NCBI GenBank assembly: GCA_007132685.1
Contig: SLOC01000030.1
Location: 1-5,954 of the forward strand
DNA from: Candidatus Saccharimonadota bacterium
Lineage (GTDB): Bacteria; Patescibacteriota; Saccharimonadia; Saccharimonadales; SLHW01
Direction: 5' to 3'
DNA: 5,954 nucleotides
Position 1 is the stretch's first letter, and each line of letters starts with the position of its first letter. The notes beneath the pieces are model-generated. The model was not told the origin of the DNA and searched no databases. It saw only the letters and a list, made by a program, of their open reading frames with translations. Positions 1 to 5,954 of the stretch are shown here, in pieces. A program made the position numbers and the translations under genes.

Positions 1-1469
1 AACGCTTTTTCCGTTTCGGTTTGTACTTTACGATTTATGGTTCGTCGATGGATGAGCTAGAGTTTGTCTCGCACAAGGTTGAGTCAATGCTTGGTCAGCA
101 ACTAACCTACTCCAAGCCCGCCACCTCACAACAAGAGCAGGGATTAAATAGTACTGTGCCGCAGTTTACCGACAAGCTGCAGATTAGACGCAATATGAGC
201 ACAGGGGCATTATCGACAAGTTTTCCGTTTACTTCAGCTGATCTTACACAAGAAAACGGCATACTTTACGGCATCAATATGCATAACTCTGGCCTGGTTA
301 TCTTTGACCGCTTTTCTTTGGAAAACGGCAACTCAGTAGTCTTTGCAAAGTCTGGTGCCGGTAAATCGTTCACTGTGAAGCTCGAGGCACTCAGGAGTAT
401 GATGATGGGTACGGAAATATTCATCATCGACCCAGAGAACGAGTACCAGCGCATGGCCGAGGCGGTCGGTGGAGCATACGTACGACTGAGTCTTAACTCC
501 AACAGTCGGATTAATCCGTTCGAGCTTCCAGATATACCAGAAGGCGATGATGAGTCTGATGACGCGCTCCGCAGCAATCTGGTAACCCTCCATGGGCTCC
601 TCCGACTCATGATGGGCGGTGCTCAAGCCCAGATGTCTGGACAAGCTGGCCAGACGGCGCCAGCACTTACCCCAGCCGAAGAGGCTGATCTCGACGCAGC
701 ACTTATCGAAACGTATGCAAAAGCTGGCATCACCAACGATCCACTTACTCACAAATCAACCCCACCAACTATCAATGACCTCTATGACACACTGCTCCAT
801 ATGGGAGGCTTTGGCCCACAGCTGGCGCAACGACTGCGCAAATACACTACGGGTACATTCGCAGGTATCTTCTCACAGCAGTCCAACATCAACATCAATA
901 ATCCTATGGTCGTCTTCAACATTAGAGACCTAGAAGATGAGTTGCGCCCCGTAGCTATGTACATCGTGCTGAATTTCATCTGGAATAAGACCAAGATGGA
1001 CAAGAGGCGCCGTATGTTGGTCGTGGACGAAGCGTGGCAATTAATGAAATACGAGGACTCGGCTAACTTCCTCTTTAGCCTGGCGAAACGAGCTCGTAAG
1101 TACAACTTAGGGATAACCACTATCACCCAGGATGTCGAAGACTTTATGGGCTCCCGCATGGGTCGCGCCATCGTTGCCAACGCTTCCATGCAGATTCTAC
1201 TCAAACAATCTGCATCAGCAGTCGATGTACTATCGGACACGTTTAAGTTAACGAGCGAAGAGAAAAAGCGCCTGAGCCAGTTCCCAGTCGGACAAGGGCT
1301 TTTCTTTGCCGGTTCAAACCATGTGCATATTCAAATTACTGCCAGCCCAACAGAGACATCGCTCATCACCACCAATCCAGAACAGATAAAACGCTTAGAA
1401 CAATCCGGCGAAATGCAGGGCCAAGAAGGATCTATTGATTTGAATAACCGTTTATCGCCTGGTGTATAA
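1..1469 (+). CDS. virB4: VirB4-family type IV secretion ATPase (5' end cut by window)
   Basis: This is the cytoplasmic motor ATPase of a type IV secretion or conjugation system, which uses ATP to drive substrate transfer and assembly at the inner membrane. The frame is open to the left edge (first whole codon at base 3) and the residues before the TTG at 21 fit the family, so that TTG is internal, not a start. A total of 488 residues are visible. Against a usual 600-800, most of the N-terminal domain is missing. The Walker A motif AKSGAGKS lies at bases 345-368 and Walker B, MLVVDE followed by AW, at 1014-1031. Downstream are the basic KRARKY segment and a TQDVEDF motif (about 1086-1150), both typical of VirB4/TraC helicase-like folds. 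A Gln/Ala/Gly-rich stretch at 615-665 looks like a surface-loop insertion. The gene ends in TAA 25 bases before the next. No transmembrane segment is visible. The family call is firm; the exact substrate (DNA or protein) cannot be read from this fragment. Confidence 0.96.
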   Translation, partial: RFFRFGLYFTIYGSSMDELEFVSHKVESMLGQQLTYSKPATSQQEQGLNSTVPQFTDKLQIRRNMSTGALSTSFPFTSADLTQENGILYGINMHNSGLVIFDRFSLENGNSVVFAKSGAGKSFTVKLEALRSMMMGTEIFIIDPENEYQRMAEAVGGAYVRLSLNSNSRINPFELPDIPEGDDESDDALRSNLVTLHGLLRLMMGGAQAQMSGQAGQTAPALTPAEEADLDAALIETYAKAGITNDPLTHKSTPPTINDLYDTLLHMGGFGPQLAQRLRKYTTGTFAGIFSQQSNININNPMVVFNIRDLEDELRPVAMYIVLNFIWNKTKMDKRRRMLVVDEAWQLMKYEDSANFLFSLAKRARKYNLGITTITQDVEDFMGSRMGRAIVANASMQILLKQSASAVDVLSDTFKLTSEEKKRLSQFPVGQGLFFAGSNHVHIQITASPTETSLITTNPEQIKRLEQSGEMQGQEGSIDLNNRLSPGV

Positions 1470-1470
1470 T
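1440..1470 (+). promoter_or_regulatory. Candidate internal promoter overlapping the virB4 stop codon
   Basis: A perfect TATAAT at 1465-1470 spans the virB4 stop codon. TTGAAT at 1440-1445 lies 19 bases upstream, a little longer than the ideal 17. A start near 1477 would leave a leader of about 18 bases before the ATG at 1495. This could give the wall-enzyme genes transcription independent of virB4. The -10 match is seen directly; promoter activity is inferred, and chance occurrence is possible. Confidence 0.38.
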
Positions 1471-1484
1471 GCCAACTAGAAAAC

Positions 1485-1488
1485 GGGA
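1485..1488 (+). promoter_or_regulatory. Ribosome binding site of the M15-domain membrane protein gene
   Basis: GGGA lies 6 bases before the ATG at 1495. It is a short Shine-Dalgarno match, but it supports that start. An in-frame TAG at 1477-1479 and the lack of any other ATG, GTG or TTG after it leave 1495 as the first ordinary start codon. Confidence 0.5.
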
Positions 1489-1494
1489 AAAATT

Positions 1495-4305
1495 ATGCCT
1501 CCTACCGACTTAAAAGAAAAAGAAAACACGGAATCGGGCCTCAACAAATCTTCCGATACTGATAAGGCTGTCGGTGACCTGGAGAGATCATTCGCCTCAC
1601 CAAGCGCAACTGACAACGACTTACCGGCAGGCCACCCCAGCAAAACAAAGAAGGGCTCCCTAAAAAGACTCTTGACCCCCAAGAAAGCCTTGATAGGGGT
1701 CGGCACCACCTTAGTTGTTTCTGGTTCATTATTTTTTGTTAATTTAATTGGTGGCCCTTTGGAATTATTACACCTATCAAACATACTGGACAGAACCTCA
1801 CAACCAACCCAATCAATGATGCGTTCACGCACAGGAAGCATGCTTCGAAATGCTCGCGCTGCCCAAACAGGAGACATAGGTGAATCTAGAGTTAGCAGGA
1901 TTGGTAGCCGAATATTTAGCAACGTAACGAATCAATTAGCGAACATTGGCGTAGAGTTTAGTGATCGTTCTAGTAGAACCGGTCGGCCAGGAGTTATGAG
2001 TGTTGACGGCAGTCGACACCCTCAGTTCCGCGACATACCTGGAGGACCACAACGCGAAGCAGCTGTCGCAAGACATTATGGAATCAACCAGTCAAGAGTT
2101 AGCACTGTATCAGGTCGGGTTATTGTTGATTTACAAGGCTATAGCGCAGGAGCCGTTAGAGCACTTGTCGACACTTCACTTCGCAACCTAGAAGATGGTC
2201 GCGTCAAAACCGCCATGAACAAACGAGTCATGGCGAAGTTCTTTAATGTGCCCTCTCTCTTTCGACCGTTTCAAAGAGTGCAGGCAGACACTGAGCAACG
2301 TCTGGATACCCGCGCACAAAGGAGGCAGACCGAACGTGAAAGAAAAGCAACAAAGCGCCCCACACTATCGCCGAGATATCAAAGCGCGATTGACACAGCA
2401 AAGAGCAGGCTACAAGGATGGTCTGGTCGCATAGCTGTACTTACAACCCTACAGGGTGTTTATTGTAATATATATGGCGTAAGAGACCTCTTGCCTCTTA
2501 TTAATTACGCACAGGTTGTCGTTCCTGCTTCAATAGAGTCGATTGATAAACGTGCTGTACCGGCTCAATTACAGGCTGGCGAAAATGTAAGTCTGGCTCA
2601 AGCAAATGCCGTAGTCGAATCTTTTTCATATGATGCCCAGGAAGCCATCAACGAAATCGGCGCAGATAATCTTGACATCGAAGACATTGAGCAAATGGAA
2701 GCAAATGACGGAAAAAGTATATGGAGCGGAAAAGCTCTGAGTGCTTTAGCAAACAATAATAGCGGAGCAGGACAAGAGATAGATCCAGGCTACAAGCTAG
2801 CCTTTTCAGGTCAACTAGAGGGCGAAAACTTGAGCTCGCTATTTGAGGATAGTGTTGCGGGAAGTATTACTTGCAGTACAGCTGGAATGGTTGTGGGTGG
2901 GGTGCTTGGCACTGCGCTAGCTTTTGTTCCAGTCGCAGGATGGAAAGCAAGAGCAGCTATTGCTGGAGGGCAAACCCTGTTGTTTATGGCAGCTACAAAT
3001 GTAATTACAGGCATCGTTATAGACAGAACGTCCGAGCATGCTATGGAGGTGTTTTCAGGACCGCAGGGCGGCAACCTGCTCGCTTATGGAGCCCGGGCGA
3101 GCAACAACATGAACGCTCAGTCCATGGGAGGTGTTGAACTTTCTAATACACAAACTGCGGCACTGTTGCGTGAGGCGAACGAAAGAGAACGTCTGGAGCT
3201 CCAGGAGAGGTCTTTTGCTCAGAGAACGCTCGACATCAGTGACCACCGTTCCGTACTTGGTCAAACCTACCGATCTCTGAGCACAAAGTTTGAAGCAGGA
3301 TTTTTAAAAGGCTTGTTCTCATTATTTAACCCGGTCACCTTGTTCTCATCGATTTCAAACAGCATCACTTCAGTTGTTAGGGCTGACACCAATGAAAGCT
3401 ATGATTGGGGCTTTCCTGTGTACGGAGTTCCGTTAGATATACTCAACAACGATAAATATGAAGACCCTTACTACAATGCGTCGGTCGTAACTACAATTTT
3501 GGATACTCGTGATTCACGATCAGAGGATTTGATTGAGCGCGCCGAGATATGTTTCGGAGTGAGAGTCGTTAACCAATCAGGTGAATGGAACGTGCTACGG
3601 GATGAGGCGGTTAATCCACTTGAGGATGACTACATTGATGCTGACTGTGATGATTTGAGTGACGAAGATTGGGCGCGTATGATGTTGTTTGTATTTGATA
3701 ACTCGATTATTACGGCACTGGATTGTTATGAGGGTAATCGCGTATCTTGTAATGATCTCGGTATCGGTGCCTCGTCGCCCCAGCAAGCTGGAGATATAAA
3801 TATAGATACCGAAGGTGGTTTCGTTGGTGTGGATACCAGCAACTTGGTATGTCCGGATGGCAGTTCAGATATGGGAACGGTTTTGGTCCCAACTGGGGAA
3901 AATCTACCTTCAGATATACAGCAAACAGAAATCAGGCTTTGTGATATACCCGGAATATCAACCGGCACGAATGTCATAATTGCTCAAAACGTAATTGATT
4001 TACTCGCCGCAGCTGAGCAGGACGGACTCAGCTTGACCGGCACAAACTTCAGGAGTTCTGAACGGCAAGCGGAGTTAAGGGTAATAAACGGCTGTCCCGA
4101 TGTTTACGAGTCTCCTGCAAGCACTTGCGATATTCCAACGGCACGCCCCGGAAGCTCAATGCACGAGCATGGCCTGGCTATCGATTTCAGAAATTGTGCA
4201 GAGAGATCAACCCAATGTTATCAGTGGCTTGATAGAAATGCAGCTGACTTTGGTCTAATTAATTTGCCGAGTGAGCCTTGGCATTGGTCAACGAATGGAA
4301 GGTAA
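1495..4305 (+). CDS. T4SS-locus membrane protein with C-terminal M15/VanY-type peptidase domain
   Basis: This 936-residue protein has a polar N-terminus (1-62) ending in a Lys/Arg cluster, then a membrane segment at about 65-87. A glycine-rich hydrophobic pair follows at about 457-482 and 487-508, joined by a basic Trp-Lys-Ala-Arg turn. The positive-inside rule puts the N-terminus and that turn in the cytoplasm and the C-terminus outside. Residues 88-454 match no domain I can name; 262-290 are strongly basic and 551-580 look helical. The C-terminal 110 or so residues form an M15 (VanY/D-Ala-D-Ala carboxypeptidase-like) domain. It has RSSERQ at 853-858 for substrate binding, SMHEHGLAID at 888-897 giving zinc ligands H890 and D897, and EPWH at 927-930 giving catalytic E927 and ligand H930. 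All expected catalytic residues are present, so activity on peptidoglycan stem peptides is likely. Ten cysteines lie between 686 and 908, which suggests disulfides. The order after virB4 suggests a secretion-channel or wall-remodelling part. The body resembles large uncharacterised proteins I recall from Saccharibacteria T4SS loci (unsearched). The start at 1495 is supported by a short ribosome binding site. Confidence 0.93.
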   Translation: MPPTDLKEKENTESGLNKSSDTDKAVGDLERSFASPSATDNDLPAGHPSKTKKGSLKRLLTPKKALIGVGTTLVVSGSLFFVNLIGGPLELLHLSNILDRTSQPTQSMMRSRTGSMLRNARAAQTGDIGESRVSRIGSRIFSNVTNQLANIGVEFSDRSSRTGRPGVMSVDGSRHPQFRDIPGGPQREAAVARHYGINQSRVSTVSGRVIVDLQGYSAGAVRALVDTSLRNLEDGRVKTAMNKRVMAKFFNVPSLFRPFQRVQADTEQRLDTRAQRRQTERERKATKRPTLSPRYQSAIDTAKSRLQGWSGRIAVLTTLQGVYCNIYGVRDLLPLINYAQVVVPASIESIDKRAVPAQLQAGENVSLAQANAVVESFSYDAQEAINEIGADNLDIEDIEQMEANDGKSIWSGKALSALANNNSGAGQEIDPGYKLAFSGQLEGENLSSLFEDSVAGSITCSTAGMVVGGVLGTALAFVPVAGWKARAAIAGGQTLLFMAATNVITGIVIDRTSEHAMEVFSGPQGGNLLAYGARASNNMNAQSMGGVELSNTQTAALLREANERERLELQERSFAQRTLDISDHRSVLGQTYRSLSTKFEAGFLKGLFSLFNPVTLFSSISNSITSVVRADTNESYDWGFPVYGVPLDILNNDKYEDPYYNASVVTTILDTRDSRSEDLIERAEICFGVRVVNQSGEWNVLRDEAVNPLEDDYIDADCDDLSDEDWARMMLFVFDNSIITALDCYEGNRVSCNDLGIGASSPQQAGDINIDTEGGFVGVDTSNLVCPDGSSDMGTVLVPTGENLPSDIQQTEIRLCDIPGISTGTNVIIAQNVIDLLAAAEQDGLSLTGTNFRSSERQAELRVINGCPDVYESPASTCDIPTARPGSSMHEHGLAIDFRNCAERSTQCYQWLDRNAADFGLINLPSEPWHWSTNGR
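4297..4302 (+). promoter_or_regulatory. Ribosome binding site of the secreted wall-hydrolase gene
   Basis: GGAAGG, a strong Shine-Dalgarno match, sits inside the last codons of the preceding gene, 9 bases before the ATG at 4312. Its position across the gene boundary (stop at 4303-4305) fits co-translation of the two genes from one message and fixes the downstream start. Confidence 0.75.
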
Positions 4306-4311
4306 TAACAT

Positions 4312-5619
4312 ATGTCAGTAAACATATTTGGCTATATAAAGAGAGGTTCAATTGTTCTTATAGCACTTATTATGTTCTTTACCGTACCGGCCGAGGCCAT
4401 ATCTAGCGAACAAAGAAGGCTTTACCACTCTGGTGTTTCTTATTATGATATCGATGAGTATTGTGGAATTAATCCGTTCTCTGCAGGTGCGAATTCTGCT
4501 GTGGGTGATGCATCTGGCTATCCAGTACGTGTACCGGTCATTAGTGACCCTGACGCGCTCGCGGCAGCAATTGATCAATTTATTCTAGAGACTCGCCCCA
4601 ACTCTCCGTATGCAGGTATGGGACAGTATTTTGTTCAAGGAGGGATGAGGGCAGAGATTAACCCGATAATGGTCGTCACTATATCATTAAAAGAGACGCA
4701 ACTAGCAACAATCAGCGGCTCTGGTATGGCGGCGGGGTCGCACAACTCTTTCGGTCGTACAGCAAACCCAAGAACTCAACCCTACGTAGAAACGAATAGG
4801 TATTGGTATAAGTGGGACTCTTGGCAAGCGTCTCTGTTTAGCGAGGAATTTCCTGCGGATGGAACAGTGGAGCAGCCTGATGATATCTTCCAATATATTG
4901 CTCGAAGGTTCGAATCAAACCTCGACAACTTTGAAGATTTTTTGGAGCAGTACGCACCATCTTTCGAAAATGACACCGCCCAATATATTAATGATGTGTT
5001 GAGATGGTCAGACCTTATAGTTGATATGGCGGGTGAGGATGTTGTTGATTTAGGGCAAATTGGTAGCAGCGTCACTACTACCGCAAGTGGGACAGAAAGA
5101 TGTCCACCAACCACCAGGGGACAGCCAGCCGGGATAGAGAATTTTGTGTTTTATAGTCAAAACGATGAGGCTTGGCGAAATTATCCGTTTGGGTCAAGTC
5201 GCTTAGGGCCATCGGGTTGTGGCCCTACATCTGTTGCAATGGTGGTTGCTACATTCGTGGATAGCTCAGTTACTCCCATAGAGGTCGCCGACAAGACTCA
5301 TCAGTATTATATAGCTGGTAGCGGGAGTTCGTGGGCGCTATTCACTGAAGGGATTGCGCAGTGGGGACTTAGCTCAAGGGATATCGGGGCGAACTTTGAC
5401 GCGGCGAGAGACGCCTTAGACGAAGGAAGCCTAATAATTGCGAGAGGAAATGGGCCGATGCCGTTTACTCGAGGAGGTCACGTAATCGTGATACGTGGAC
5501 ATGACGGCCAAGGTGGATTTTATGTTGGCGACCCGCAAGAGCGTCAACTGCGTGAAGAACCATACGACCAAGCAAGGCTAGCAGGGAGCAACATTAATAT
5601 GTGGGTAATATCGAGATGA
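4312..5619 (+). CDS. Secreted two-domain wall hydrolase: glucosaminidase-like plus C39-like peptidase
   Basis: This 435-residue protein is exported. It has a basic start, a hydrophobic core at about 13-25, and a signal-peptidase-like Ala-Glu-Ala site at 27-29. A mature N-terminal stretch with Tyr-Tyr-Asp-Ile-Asp-Glu-Tyr-Cys (C51) follows. Residues 80-235 resemble the lysozyme/glucosaminidase fold, with Leu-Lys-Glu-Thr around candidate catalytic E128 and Asn-Ser-Phe-Gly at 145-148, the usual Asn-x-Phe-Gly motif. This half is divergent, so the bond it cuts is uncertain. Residues 276-432 form a C39-like papain-fold domain: Q283 in YSQNDEAW, C303 in SGCGPTS, H390 in GGHVIVI and D407 in a Gly-Asp-Pro motif give a complete Gln/Cys/His/Asp set. 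There is no ABC-transporter region, so it is not a bacteriocin exporter. C51 and C264 flank the first domain and could pair. The glycosidase-plus-peptidase plan parallels PrgK and CwlT of Gram-positive conjugation systems, though the domains differ. The gene starts 6 bases after the previous stop and overlaps the next by 4. Confidence 0.92.
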   Translation: MSVNIFGYIKRGSIVLIALIMFFTVPAEAISSEQRRLYHSGVSYYDIDEYCGINPFSAGANSAVGDASGYPVRVPVISDPDALAAAIDQFILETRPNSPYAGMGQYFVQGGMRAEINPIMVVTISLKETQLATISGSGMAAGSHNSFGRTANPRTQPYVETNRYWYKWDSWQASLFSEEFPADGTVEQPDDIFQYIARRFESNLDNFEDFLEQYAPSFENDTAQYINDVLRWSDLIVDMAGEDVVDLGQIGSSVTTTASGTERCPPTTRGQPAGIENFVFYSQNDEAWRNYPFGSSRLGPSGCGPTSVAMVVATFVDSSVTPIEVADKTHQYYIAGSGSSWALFTEGIAQWGLSSRDIGANFDAARDALDEGSLIIARGNGPMPFTRGGHVIVIRGHDGQGGFYVGDPQERQLREEPYDQARLAGSNINMWVISR

Positions 5620-5954
5620 AAACATTAACAAAAAATAGAATACTTGTACTCTCATTGGTAGCACTAGTAGTACTAGTGGGTATATTCCTAACGATTTCTG
5701 TTGTTATTGATACCGATGATTTTGATCCAGAGGACACTTATGAGGTTAACGAATTAACTGGTGAAGTCACAAGAATTACTAATACTACCCCTGAAAAAGC
5801 AGGGAGAACCCAGGACCTTATAGTCTACGGCTATACTGACGGGTTGTTCGATTCGTTATCACACATTCAAAGAGAATTGTTTAGAGAGCAAACTAGTGCG
5901 TACATCAAATCATTTTATGGTGACGATGTGATATCGATAACCATAGACCCAAAC
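5616..5954 (+). CDS. Small membrane-anchored protein of unknown function (3' end cut by window)
   Basis: The ATG at 5616 overlaps the TGA of the previous gene in an ATGA arrangement, which suggests translational coupling; no good separate ribosome binding site is visible. The frame runs open to the right edge, giving 113 residues. A short basic N-terminus (Lys-Thr-Leu-Thr-Lys-Asn-Arg) precedes one hydrophobic segment at about 9-31. An acidic linker (Asp-Thr-Asp-Asp-Phe-Asp-Pro-Glu-Asp, 32-40) follows, then a mixed alpha/beta-looking region. There is no lipobox cysteine, so it is predicted to be an N-in, C-out membrane anchor or an uncleaved signal. I do not recognise the family. Position in the operon suggests an accessory part of the secretion apparatus, possibly a VirB8-like or lipoprotein-like subunit, but no motif supports either. 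Confidence 0.82.
   Translation, partial: MKTLTKNRILVLSLVALVVLVGIFLTISVVIDTDDFDPEDTYEVNELTGEVTRITNTTPEKAGRTQDLIVYGYTDGLFDSLSHIQRELFREQTSAYIKSFYGDDVISITIDPN

Noticed and set aside
21..23. TTG at 21 as the start of a complete 482-residue ATPase
   Set aside because: The frame is open to the left edge, the six upstream codons (Arg-Phe-Phe-Arg-Phe-Gly) fit the family, and the N-terminal domain would otherwise be missing.
782..1240. 152-codon open frame on the minus strand inside virB4
   Set aside because: It lies wholly antisense to a gene with clear Walker A and B motifs, its translation is rich in Ser/Arg/Leu as expected of a shadow, and no ribosome site or domain supports it.
1469..1513. 14-codon frame (Met-Pro-Thr-Arg-Lys-Arg...) starting at the ATG that overlaps the virB4 stop
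   Set aside because: It lacks a ribosome site, is very short, and its ATG arises from the TAATG at the stop codon. A leader peptide cannot be excluded but nothing supports one.
1476..1922. 148-codon open frame on the minus strand over the start of the M15-domain gene
   Set aside because: It is antisense to a supported gene, has no recognisable motif, and would be the only minus-strand gene in a tight + strand operon.
3507..3519. Palindrome TCGTGA-T-TCACGA
   Set aside because: It sits mid-gene, far from any start, with a one-base centre that cannot form a good hairpin. A regulator site here has no supporting context.
5662..5678. Inverted repeat CACTAGT-AGT-ACTAGTG
   Set aside because: It lies inside the codons for a Val/Leu-rich membrane segment, where repeated GTA/CTA codons create such symmetry. 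There is no T-run after it, so it is not a terminator.
1..5954. Alternative genetic code with TGA as Gly, as in Gracilibacteria/Absconditabacteria
   Set aside because: No in-frame TGA occurs within any of the four genes, and TGA ends the secreted hydrolase in an ATGA overlap with the next start. Recoded genomes would show frequent in-frame TGA.

Overview
The window is a compact stretch of one operon, with every gene on the + strand. It carries a type IV secretion (T4SS) motor ATPase followed by cell-wall-degrading enzymes and a small anchored protein. The sequence style suggests Candidatus Saccharibacteria (TM7) or a close Patescibacteria/CPR lineage. Three things point there: the form of the VirB4 ATPase, the large membrane protein after it, and the secreted protein with a Tyr-Tyr-Asp...Cys motif just after its signal peptide. 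These resemblances are recalled and were not searched. Reading is consistent with the standard bacterial code: no TGA lies inside any frame, and one gene ends in TGA. GC content is near 50% in the ATPase gene and looks lower towards the right end, judged from sampled lines only.

Layout: (1) bases 1-1469, the C-terminal two thirds or so of a VirB4-family ATPase, cut by the left edge. (2) Bases 1470-1494, a short gap; a perfect TATAAT overlaps the virB4 stop codon and may be an internal promoter. (3) Bases 1495-4305, a 936-residue membrane protein with three predicted membrane segments, a long unrecognised middle, a cysteine-rich exported region and a C-terminal M15/VanY-type zinc carboxypeptidase domain. 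(4) Bases 4312-5619, a 435-residue secreted protein joining a glucosaminidase/lysozyme-like domain to a C39-like cysteine peptidase domain. (5) Bases 5616-5954, the start of a small single-pass membrane protein of unknown function, overlapping the previous gene by 4 bases and cut by the right edge. The largest gap between genes is 25 bases.

How they could work together: VirB4 is the cytoplasmic motor of a T4SS. In Gram-positive conjugation systems the gene after virB4 often encodes a VirB1-like wall hydrolase that joins a glycosidase to a peptidase (PrgK, CwlT). Here that role appears to be shared by two proteins with three candidate catalytic domains: a glycan-cleaving domain, a cysteine peptidase and a metallo-carboxypeptidase. 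This would suit opening the cell's own wall for the channel. In an epibiont it could also suit attack on the wall of a host bacterium, but that second reading is inference. No RNA genes, mobile elements, CRISPR arrays or clear terminators were found.
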